Positions 47,901 through 58,010 of a stretch of 64,000 nt of DNA are shown piece after piece (the stretch's first letter is position 1; the number at the start of each line of letters is the position of its first letter). The stretch is taken from positions 2,108,001-2,172,000 of the forward strand of contig JAGPXD010000006.1 of NCBI GenBank assembly GCA_020746995.1, in the 5' to 3' direction. The notes under the pieces were generated by a model. It ran no database searches. It saw nothing but the letters and a program-made list of their open reading frames with translations, and had not been told where the DNA came from. Source of the stretch: Plectosphaerella cucumerina. Lineage: Eukaryota; Ascomycota; Sordariomycetes; Glomerellales; Plectosphaerellaceae. The translations under genes and the position numbers were made by a program.

Positions 47901-49168
47901 TCCTTGGACGGTCCAAGTCGGCCGACGTGACCGACTACCAGACGATCGACGTGTTCCAAGACCACGTCACGTACGTGGTCAGTCACGTAAAGACGGCATG
48001 GCATCTACCTCACTCGCAACACCTCAAGCTCGTGGCTAAGATTGTCATCACGCACGTGGCAAAGTCCAAGTGCAAGCTGGCCATTTTCACAAGAGTGGAC
48101 TGGTCCAAGATGCCGACATTCTCCAAGGCACTCGTGGAGCGTCAGGCTCTTGACGACGCAGGGCGAGACGCCGAGGAGCTCGCCGACGTCACGACAGATC
48201 AGGTGCGCAAGCTGGGACCGCACAGCCGGACAAAGCGGGCGATCCAGGTGTATGGCAACCTCGGCCAGCAGACGCAGGTGCTCCTCTTCTCGCCAGCCGA
48301 GACGGAGTCGGCGAAGAAGCAGGTGATCAAGGCGCGGACGCTGACGGCCATGCTGCTGGAGACGGTGCGGTCGTTCGGCGAAAGCGCGCTTACGTCTGTC
48401 ATTATGTGGTCTATTGCAGGAGTGCGCAAGCTCTTTAGCGTCATCACGGCACACAGGCTCCTGCTATTGTTACTCGGCTTCAGCGCCCTCATCAACGCCT
48501 TCTGGGCGGGCAAGGAGAGCTCTACGTGGTGGGCGGAGAGGCAGGCGACGCAGTACATGCGGAACCTGGGCATTGGACCGAACGTCATGATGAGCAAGGC
48601 CATTTATCTGGCTGATATTAGCGATGCGTCGGGCACAACGGGCTACAACAGCACATGGCCCGAGGACAGCGCTTGGTGAGTCTTCTGGTGATGGGTCATT
48701 TTTGGGTGCATTGAACGTGCTAACACAGGTCATAGCTTCACGGCGTTCCAGCTGATGGCCAACTCGACGGACATGGACGCGCCGCATAACGATGCTGGTG
48801 CGGCGCTGTCGTCGTCATGGGGCAAGGCTACGGCACGGAGGATCCGTCGCACGCGGCAGAAGCTGGGATCCTACCGGCACGATCTGCTCGTGGCGATGCG
48901 GGTGGTGAACAGCATTGAGCGGGAGATGGTGCAGTCGGAATGGGAGAACTGGCTGGCGGACGAGACGCAGCGGTGCGGACAGCTCAAGATGCTATTGCGG
49001 GAGGAAGGCGGAGAGTCCAAGGCAAAGGGCTCGTCTCAGCAGAAGGTGCTGGGCGGGGAGGAGAACCAGCGGCGACAGAAGCTGCAGGCGTGGCATGAGT
49101 CGTACTGCGGGAGCTGCCAGCTGGACCAGAAGGCGCTGGCGGCGACGAGGGACTCTGCGGGGCTGTGA
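44906..49168 (+). CDS. SIP3: SIP3/LAM-type sterol-transfer protein (BAR-PH-GRAM-like-VASt-TM)
   Basis: Members of the yeast Lam1-3 group sit in the ER at contacts with the plasma membrane and move sterols. Two exons (44906-48675, 48736-49168) give 1400 aa. Order: BAR-like coiled domain (about 35-280), PH domain (about 312-418; QGWLFLKNMAGKPARANWVR), Ser/Pro-rich linker, a GRAM-like segment (about 725-810; GRIFVTSDNMYFYGQQMG), a VASt/START-like domain (about 934-1140), one transmembrane helix (LLLLLLGFSALINAF, about 1181-1199) and a C-terminal helical tail in exon 2. The start at 44906 (CCGCC before ATG) was preferred to an in-frame ATG at 44873, which would add 11 residues. The exon 1 frame ends in a short intron with GTGAGT donor. 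Confidence 0.9.
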
Positions 49169-50747
49169 GGAGGGAGAGGTTATGAGTGTATAGATGCGTA
49201 GTCGGCTTCGCGCGTATACCCCTTCGCGAATACAATGTTAAGAACTCTGATGTATCTCGGGCAAGAAATCACGGGAAGACCAGGAAGTGGAAGTGTTGTG
49301 ATATCTGGAGTGTCCTGCCTTGCTACGGGAGCCATCCGCCGAATCAGGATCATGATGATGCTGGCCAAGCCTTCTCGAACAAGCACCCTGGCGATCTCGA
49401 TGGTGTTCTGGGCGGGGACCGTGGGCTGTCGTCGGTTGGACTACTTGATGTGGACATGTCTACAGCGATCTTAGTCTTCCCCAGTGGTCGCGTGCCAGTC
49501 AGCGGGGAGCAACCACACCAACGACGCCGACGAAGCCGAGATGCCGCTATCCCGATGCCTCGTCTATTCCATCTACTTAAAGAACATGTTGCCTCGTTCA
49601 CAAGGAAAGGAAATTATGTCCTTCAACCCCTTGGTGTCATGTCGGGTTCCTCGCATCAGGCTCGGGTTCATGTCGGGACCATGTCGGGTTCCCGCTGGCT
49701 GCCTGCTTCAACACAGCGGACAGCATGTCCCGGAGTGGCCGGTTATTGGCTGCGCGGGAGCCCGTGGAACCCCGCGGTGCGTGACGTCGTGTGTTCGGAA
49801 ACAGGGGTCCAAACAGCAGGTCGAGGCCCCCCGGCGGGCAGGTCCGCCCCACAAGGCGGAGGGCCACACCGCTGTCATTGCCGTGTTTGCAGAACTGAGA
49901 AAGGCAGGCGCCGGAGTCCAGGACCTTCCCTGAAGTGACGTAGAGCCCGGTCGCACCTGCTTGCTGTTGGCCTTGGATTATCTGAGCAACCTGACCTGAG
50001 CAACGGGAGGGAAAACGATCGAAGATCGTCGCCCGGACCGTTGAGACAACTCGCGTGCTGGAGCGTTTGGTCCGCACTTCCCACTTCCCTCCCCGCCTTC
50101 TTCCTCCGCGTGGCTTCTGGCCTTCGATTCAATCATCTTGGCCTGATCTTCTCCAGCTTTCGCAGTAGCTCTGCCTTGCGTTTGAACACGCGCCTCCGCT
50201 GCCGCCCCCCGCCGACGCCATTTATCCCAGGATACAAGGGGCTTGCCTTGGCTTACTACAGCACGAGCACGCAAAAAAAGGCTGGGCATCTTGAACCTGC
50301 TTCCTTGACTTGCGCCGCGTCCATCCTCAAATGCCAAATCTGCTCAACATCTTCACCCTCTCCTCCCACATCTCTCGCCCCCTCGATTATTAACAAACGA
50401 CGCCAACGATACAAATCACGGACCGTTCCCTCTTCCCAACGGACGGACCCCATTGAGCGACGTATTTCAAATCCGGCCGGACCGAGTCATTGTCCGTTTA
50501 CTGTCACAGGCGCAAACTAGTCTCACCGAACTTCCCGGACTCGTCGATTTTCTTGCTTTCACCCCGTCAACCCGGGATTTGCCTCGATACACACGCGCGC
50601 TCCCGAACCAGCCGGAGCCCGTCCAGTACGGCACCCCGAGCGCCCGAGGCAAATCGTTATTTCTCGTCCTGCCCCCCCAAGCCAGCGCCACATCGCGACT
50701 TCTCCCGCTAGCAATACACCCACCTGCCTCGGTCTCGGTTCGTCATC
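49169..50747. other. Intergenic with short CATGTCGGG repeats
   Basis: No convincing gene. CATGTCGGG is repeated at 49638, 49670 and 49680, with CTCGGGTTC between, over about 60 bp. A TGACGTC palindrome-like site lies near 49783-49790. Long leader sequence of the next gene probably fills the last few hundred bases. Confidence 0.45.
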
Positions 50748-52993
50748 ATGGGGAAACACCACGAGCCCCTGCAGTCTTTGTGCCCCATTGACTGGGACGC
50801 TGCCGCCGCCGACGGCCTCGGCGATGTTCTATCCGGCGCCCTGGCTGGCGCGCAGACCATTATCGACTCTATACCCGTGCCAGCCTCTCTGCAGGCTGCG
50901 ACGTCGGCCTCGTCGCCCCGCCGCCCGCGCTCCCAGACCGACCCGCCAACTCCTTCCGCCGCGATAAACCGCTCCCTGTCGACCAGGCAGTCCGCCGCCC
51001 AGCTGCAGCAGGCGCAGGACCTCATGAAGGAGTGGAAGGACGTCAAGATCAACGCACGCGACAACCCTCTGTCCATCAACGTGTACAAGCTCGCCGCCAA
51101 GGACGGCCGCGGCGCCTGGTTCGCCCGGAGGAGTGTCCATGATGGTCTGACGTTTGAGAAGTGGAAGCTCGGCCTGGAGCGCGAGTTTCTCGAGTCCATG
51201 AAGGTCCAGTCCGGACCCGGCGCCGGAAGCATTCGCGGCATTGGTGCCGAAAAGAGGGTCGAGCATCACGAGCTCGAAGGCATTGGCAAGGCTGAAGGTG
51301 AGCGCATCCTTTCCTCCCACACACATTTGCCTAGCCTGTGTACTGACGATTCGTAGTCTATCAGCTGTCGGCTCAGTTCCCCGGACCTACCGCCCCCCGA
51401 GACTTTGTCACTTTGCTCCTGACCGCCGAGACACCGCAGGATACCCGTAAGAAGGGTGGCAAGCGGCCACTGCGATCCTACATTATCGTGTCGAAACCAT
51501 GCGACCACGCCGAGTGCCCTCCCCGCCAGGGTTACATCCGGGGCCAGTACGAATCCGTCGAGATCATTCGCGAGGTTCCCACCGACAAGCCAGCAATCAG
51601 AAGATCCATGTCCAGCGTCGCAATAAGCGAACGGCAAGGCATCGCCGAGGACATGAGTAAGGAAGCTGTTCTCCGCGCTGCGCAGAAGAAGGCGGGCCAC
51701 GACCACCGACATAGGGGGGTTTCTGTCAACAGCGCCCCGGCAAAGGAGGAAACTGGCGATGCGGCCGCCGACGACGAGGACGACGAGGAGGTCACAACAA
51801 CGATCGAGTGGCTTATGGTCACCCGCAGTGATCCCGGCGGTAACGTGCCGCGGTTCATGATCGAGAGGGGTACCCCCGGCGGCATAGTCAGCGATGCTGG
51901 CAAGTTCCTTAAGTGGCTGAACGCCAAGGCCGCCAACGACTTTGCCTCGGAGGACGTCGCAGAAGGAACGGCAGATGTCGCGAAGAAGTCGGCGGTCGAG
52001 GCTGAGGACCTGAAATCAAAGTCCAAGAGTGTCGCGCCGGCGCCCACGGCGAATCTCCTGCCAGACGACACACGGCAGGAAACTCAGGCTTCGCAAACCT
52101 CGGCCGAGACATCGTTCGAATACCCCAGTAGCAATGGCTTGTACGGCATGATCTCGGGAGCCATAGGGTACGCCAGCTCTGCCGTCGCGCAGCGGTTGCC
52201 GATTCCCATTCTATTCCAGAGCGCCAACAACAGCAGCCACGAGACGATTCCCGAAGTTGCCGAGGAGGATGGCTACAGCAGCGATACGAGCGACGCCTCG
52301 TCCATCCGGTCCTTTGCTTCCGCTGTTGAGGGCAACGAAAGCGACATCAGCCCTCCACCCGTCAACAAGGAGGACACGGCATCCGTCGTCTCGGACGAGT
52401 CGACGGTCAAGCGTACCCTGACTCAATCAGCATCCTCGCACTACGAGAGAGACCTTAAGAAACTCCAGGACCGCCGACACAAGATGCACGAGAAGATGAA
52501 CAAGCTGCAGTCACGCATGACGAACAAGCGCGCCGGCGACTCTGAAAAGGACGCCGCGGCCATGGCCAAGTTGCGTGAGAAGCACGACCGCGACGTGGCG
52601 AAGCAGGAGGAAAAGTACCGCCGCGAGCTGCGCCGCTTGGAAGAGAAGCGCGACGCCGAGCAGCGTAAGGCCCTGGAGCGGCGCAAGAAGCAGACGGAGC
52701 GCGAGGAGAAGGCCAACATCCACCTGGAGCTTGAAAAGGCCCGTGCCGAGCGCGACTTGGCCTTCCGCCAGGTCGAGCTCCTGAAGCTGCAAGTCGGCGA
52801 ACTGCAGTCTCAGAACACAAAGCTCGTCGCTGAGATGGGGCGGATGAGCAATGCCAGTCCCGAGGGGCGCGCAAGGCGAGAGGCCATGGTGCGGCGGGAC
52901 TCGGCACGGAGCAGCGCAGCGAGTAGTGCCGCTGGAAGCGCGGCCAGCCTCAAGGTACAAGGTGGTCCGCCGGGCATCGCCGCGTCTACCTAG
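50748..52993 (+). CDS. DUF3074 (START-like) protein with C-terminal coiled coil
   Basis: Two exons (50748-51297, 51357-52993) give 728 aa. Residues about 95-370 form the fungal DUF3074 domain: WFARRSVHDGLTFEKWKLGL, YQLSAQFPGPTAPRDFVTLL, RSYIIVSKPCDHAECPPRQG, YIRGQYESVEIIREVP, TTTIEWLMVTRSDPGGNVPR and PGGIVSDAGKFLKWL. This domain has a START-like lipid-pocket fold, so lipid binding or transfer is plausible but unproven. A Glu/Asp-rich insert (about 285-305) splits it. The tail (about 545-685) is a long Lys/Glu/Arg coiled coil, followed by a Ser/Ala end. It lies directly after a SIP3/LAM gene on the same strand, another START-related protein. Confidence 0.85.
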
Positions 52994-53598
52994 GCGGTGC
53001 TGCGCGGGGCGTCATAGGGGCGTGGGTGAGGCCTCGAAGAGGGGACTGACTGCATACACACATGGAGTTGCTGCATGTCGCGAGCAGAATGTCTAGTCTA
53101 GGCTTGGACGTCATTGTATTATCAGCGGGAGTTGGCAATTTGAAGTTCACAACCAAATCTCACTGAGCCTATCGTTGTCGGTGATGTGTCTCGTTTGGAT
53201 GCCAGCGCACAGGCATCGCTAGAAGCTTGATAGTTTCGATAGGTTCCCGGTGGAAGCTTCTCACCGAAATTACCACGCTAACCCAAAATGCTCAAATGGT
53301 CCGAGCGCAAAACAGGTCAACCCACCCCGTGCCGGCTCCACTCTGGCCAACTTTTCTCAGGCAGACCACAACTCCGCCCATCGCCTCCCGTCCTCACCCA
53401 CAACAAAAAAGCCCACGGTCCGTCGACACCTGGAACCAATCCCCAGCTGACGACAGCTGCCCCTGCATCATCCGCGCTCACGAACAACCTCTCTCTGCCC
53501 ATCTGCAAAAGAGCATCGAGAGCTCGCTCGCATCGCGGTGCCCGCCCTCCCTTCTCCCGCGCGCGCGCCTTCCGACCCTTTCCTTCCCACCTTCCCAG
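52994..53598 (+). other. Spacer between the DUF3074 and DUF3716 genes
   Basis: 3' flank of the DUF3074 gene and leader of the DUF3716 gene, the latter CT-rich near 53520-53595. No further gene. Confidence 0.5.
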
Positions 53599-55006
53599 AT
53601 GGCCGGCAGAGGCGTCCTCTCCGCGGCGGCCGCCGGCCGGCAGCAGCGCGGCGGTCGCCCCAACAAAGTCACCAAGCCAGGTAGCCGCGGAGGACGCGGC
53701 CGCCAGGGCTCAATATCCGTCGAGCACCTCGAGGCGCACCTCAAGTCGGACCAGGACGACGAGGCGGCGCGCCAGTCTTCCGTCGAGAGGGCCGACGACG
53801 GCGACGAGGAGGACCAGCAGCCGCATGATCCTGAGATGGACGCGGCTGCTGACCATGACCAGCGCGGCGGATTCGACTACGCTGCTCCTCCTTCGGCCAG
53901 CAGCGCCGCCCACAGCCTCCTCGCCAACGGGCCGTCCCATCACCATCAGCAGCAGCAGACTGCCGATGCGGATATCCACCCTGCCCTCCAGGGCCTCGTC
54001 CAGGCTCAGGCTCAAGCACAGCAGGCCTTCGCCATGGAGGCGCCCATGCACGCCGGCGGCGAGCAGCACCACGCGCCGCTGCCGCCTGCCCAGCAGCAAC
54101 AAGGCGGCAGCGGCAGCAGCGGCGGCGGCGGCGGCCCGCACCACCGCACGGCGGCGGACCTCTCCAGGGACAGCGGGTACCCGGAGCTCGTCATCGACAG
54201 CGCCCTGTCGAAGCGCCTCGCCGACGCCCCCGGGCTGCGACAGGCCGTCCAGCGCCGCGCGGACCAAGGGCTCAACCTCAAGCGCCGCAGCAACGTCGAG
54301 GCGCTCCTCGCCCACGTCTCGGGCCGCGAGGCCCACAGCCCCTGCAAGAGCTGCCACAAGGGCTACGGGCCTTGGAACGGCTGTATCGTCGTCAGCGGCC
54401 TCATGTGCGGGAGCTGCTCCAACTGCTGGTTCAACGCGAGCGGTTCGCGGTGCTCTTTCCACGGTATGTTGACACCCTTTAGAGAGGAGACGTCGAGCTT
54501 CCCCATAGACTGACGTTCTCGCCACAACAGAAACAAACCTCCCCCAGCAACATCAACACGTCCCCGCCGTCGCGCCCGGCAACCCCGTGCCCGCAGGCTT
54601 CATCGCCCCCGCCACCCTCGCCGGCGCAGCCCTCCAGCCCCTCCAACAAGCCGGCCTCCCCGTCCTCGGCGCCGCCCCCCCCTCCGCCGCCGCAGCAGCA
54701 GCAGCCTCGACTCCCGTCCCCGTCCTCCCCCAGATCCAGCCCGCCCTCGGCGCCAACATCTCCGACCACTGGGCGCGCGACGTCTTCGAGCGCGCCCTCT
54801 CCGACCTCCGCTCCGGCGACCCCAACGTCCGCTTCCAGGCCCGCATCAAGGCCAAGGCGCGCAGCCTCGCCCTCGCCGTGTCAGAGTATAACGACTGGCT
54901 CGCGATGCAGGATAGTGCGTCCGAGCATGCTGGTCAGGGTGGAGGCCCTGGTGGAAATATCGATCAGGGAATGTCTCGGGACGCGCCTGGGGAAGAAGAG
55001 CCGTAG
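53599..55006 (+). CDS. DUF3716 cysteine-cluster protein
   Basis: Two exons (53599-54463, 54531-55006) give 446 aa. The diagnostic part is about residues 244-289: SPCKSCHKGYGPWNGCIVV, then LMCGSCSNCWFNASGSRCSF, a fungus-specific cysteine cluster with the G-P-W core of DUF3716, likely metal-binding. Before it come a Gly/Arg-rich start (GGRPNKVTKPGSRGGRGRQG), an acidic stretch, and Gln/His and Gly runs. After it is an Ala/Pro-rich linker, then a helical end (DHWARDVFERALSDLRSGDP, KAKARSLALAVSEYNDWLAM). The basic Gly/Arg start suggests a nuclear protein. Function of the family is unknown to me. Several ATGs upstream are open in frame; 53599 is the first followed by conserved-looking sequence. Confidence 0.8.
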
Positions 55007-56158
55007 GCCGGCCCTGGTGAGAGGCAGTCGCCTGGTGGTGTTGACGCACAGGGGAAAGAGGAGGAGAAGAAGTGGGGATATTGGAGGGAATAGGGAGTCA
55101 AGTCGGTGTATATTAAACATTTGGCGTGCTGCTGACCAGATGGCATCTTCTGCTACGCAGCTGCGGCGGCGGCCGCGAGAATGGCCTGTGTCTTGTTCCG
55201 AAGGAACGGACACAACTTTTAGGATCAGGAATTAACGATTGCAAACGAATGGTCCGAGATGCTACGTGATGTTGACATCGAGCTTGCCAATGATAGGTCG
55301 CAAGGCGCGGTAGACTTGGCTACGCAAGCTCCCGTGATACCTTGGTCTTCCATCTCTGATTGCACCAGCGTAGACATCACAGAACCAGGTATTGGGAGCT
55401 TTCATGATTAAACTGAAATATCGGGCCGCCGTCCACCATGCCATCCTATCCACACACACCAACAAGGTCAACCTGCACGCCAGAACATGGGCGGCATGCC
55501 GTTTCAAGGGTCGTTGGAAAAATCCTCCTCTGCATCTCCTCTTCCAAGGCGCCGCCAATGGTGCCACTGCTTGCTATCCATCCCGCCGGCCCCCGTGTCC
55601 CGACCGCGCGGCGCCCTGAAGTTCTTCCCCATCCCCAAGGGGGAGCGGACGTGCAGACAGCCGGGGAGGTGACTGCCGGCTTCCGTTCATTTTTTTGGTA
55701 CAGTGTCCGATGCTCAGCCTCCCACCATCGGACACGCAGGTATGCCGCCACCGCTGCCGCTCCTCCTGCCTTTCATCTGGAAAGACACCGATCAATCGAT
55801 CAAACAGAAACACGAGGCCGGAAAAGAAAAAAGTGCCCCGGGAGCAAGCGATGGGCTGCTGCCTGGGAGCGTGCGATTGATATAAACGCAGGCAAGGAGG
55901 CGATGGGAGAAGTGGTGTTGCTTGCGTGCCAAGTACGATTCGGATAGTCGAGAGGTGGAAGCTCGCGCGCAGCAACAACTAAAAGTAAAACAAGACAGGA
56001 GAGAAGGGGGTGGAGTCCTTTCGAAAGGAACCGTCGGGGTGCCGTTTTGCGTCGTCGGGGGCGAGTGAGGTCATGAACCAACCTCCGCGACTGAATCTAG
56101 CCGGAGCCATGCCATTACGCAGTCAAGGGTATTTTGTGTGAAACAGAAAAGAAAGACA
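55007..56158. other. Intergenic between convergent genes
   Basis: 3' flanks of the DUF3716 gene and the G-alpha gene. No convincing coding frame. Confidence 0.5.
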
Positions 56159-57461
56159 TTAGATCAGGCCGCACAGGCGGAGGTTCTCCTGAATGATGAT
56201 GTCTATAGGACGGGTCAGTTAGCATTGGTTCGGTCTTGCTTCTCGAGTTGTTAGGTGCGGGCTCACCATTCACGGCCGCCATGACGAAGCGGATTTGCGT
56301 CGTGTCCGTCGCGCAGGTGAAGTGCGTGTAGATCTGCTTGGTCTCATGCTGGTTCAGGCTGACGAATCGGTTCAGGATGTAGTTGCAGGCGGCGGCGTAG
56401 TCGTCACCACCCTCGTAGTCGGGGAAGTAGTTCTTCATGGGGCTGACGGGCAGCTTCTCCTTGAACCTGTCGATCTTGTTCAAGAAGAGGATGATAGACG
56501 TCTTGATGAACCACCGCGAGTTGCAGATGGAGTCGAACAGGGTGAGAGCCTCCTGCATGCGGTTGACCGTCTCGTCCTCGAACAGAAGCTGGTCGTACTC
56601 GGAGATGGCGACGAGGAAGAGGATGGTGGTGACGTTCTCGAAGCAGTGAATCCACTTCTTTCGCTCGGATCGCTGACCACCGACGTCGAACATCCTGTAG
56701 GTGAGGTCGCCGATGATAAACGTCGTCTCGGTGATACCGGTCGTCTTGACACGAGAGCGCAGAACGTCCTGGTCGTTGGGCATGTAGTCGGGAGCGGCGA
56801 TGCGGGCAATGTTATCGAAGTAGCTGGGTGGTTGTTAGTGGGGGATGTCGCAATCAGAGGCAGCGCGTGTAGACTCACTATCTAGCCGAGTCGTTGAGCT
56901 GGTACTCCCTGGAGCGCTTGAAGCAGTCCTGGACACCGCGGTCCTTCCACAGCGCCTCGATGGCGCTGCCAACCTCCGGAGGAAGAACGTCACCCTCGAT
57001 CTGGGCGGGCTGCATGAAGATGGTCTGGACATGGTACTCCATACGCTGGTCCTCGAGGGGGAGCTCGAGAGACTCCATGGCCTCGAGGATGACGCGCATC
57101 GACTGGACGGTGTTGCTGAAGATGATCTCCTTGAAGGATTCCCTCTCGTCGCGCGAGTAGCCGCCCTCGTGGATCAGCTTCATCTGCTTCAGGATGGTCG
57201 ACTTTCCGGATTCACCGGCACCTGTGGTTTTGTCAGCATGCTGTAGTTGTGGCAGTCGGCATCGCGAGCGTCGGTGGTGGGATTTTCGACGAAGAAGCCA
57301 TCGACTGCCCGCGAGAGCCTTTCGACGAAATGTGGTGGCTTACCGAGAAGAAGCATCTTGATCTCGTTGCGCTGCAGCATCTTGTCCCTCTTGAGCTGGT
57401 TCTCAATCTCTTCGTTCCGGGCCTTGCCCTCCTTCTCCTCCGTGCTCATTCCGCAGCCCAT
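56159..57461 (-). CDS. gna-1: Heterotrimeric G protein alpha subunit, group I (Gi-like)
   Basis: Relays signals from G protein-coupled receptors to cAMP and growth, conidiation or infection programmes in fungi. Four coding exons (57461-57344, 57221-56879, 56823-56267, 56202-56159) give 353 aa, the standard length. Visible features: MGCGMS start for myristoylation (Gly2) and palmitoylation (Cys3); P-loop GAGESGKST (40-48); RVKTTGI switch I; DVGGQRSERKKW switch II (about 200); NKID (about 268); TCAT (about 323); and the end NLRLCGLI with Cys350, the pertussis-toxin-type site of Gi proteins. This set and the sequence MSTEEKEGKARNEEIE mark it as the Neurospora gna-1, Magnaporthe magB and Aspergillus fadA orthologue. 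All motifs are intact. Confidence 0.97.
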
Positions 57462-57572
57462 CTTGGCGGTTGCTCGTGATTGAAATTGATCGAGGTTTGA
57501 TTATGTATGCTGGTCGGTGTTCGGGGGAGGGGAAGAATAAACGCGGGATTCCCAGGAGGTGAGTCGGGGTTG

Positions 57573-58010
57573 CTATGGGGGCGGGGATGTTAGTAAGATT
57601 GGGGAGAGACTAGGTCGCTTCCGTGGGACGATGGCGGCCTTTCGCCGTGCTCGATCCTCCTCTCGGTGCTGCTGATGTAACCGTGGTCTGACGGTGCTCG
57701 AGGCGCGACGCGACGATCTTCTGTGTCGCTGTTGTGTTGCATGCGAGGCTGATGCCTTTTCGTGATGATGGCTGCGATGGTACTGGATGGCCGCGGATGT
57801 GCCCAGTCTGGCTCGATGGCTTGGTGTCGCGTCGCGTGGTCAATTCGGATTGAAAACGATTTCAAGGAGCTGGCGAGCGCAGCGGCGGAACGAGAGGAGT
57901 CGTCGAGCTGAATCGTACCACGACAGGATATCGGCGAGAGGAGGATGCGAGCGAGCGAGCGAGGCTAGGCGAGGCGATGCAGGTCGAGGGAGGAGGGTGG
58001 GCGAACTCAC
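57573..58010 (-). other. 5'-UTR intron of the G-alpha gene
   Basis: On the minus strand a consensus donor (CACTG before GTGAGT, 58010-58005) and a perfect branch site TACTAAC (57595-57589) followed by CCCCATAG (acceptor at 57575-57573) bound a 438-nt stretch, 111 nt upstream of the ATG. It is longer than every coding intron here. The branch site is the best in the window. Confidence 0.6.
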
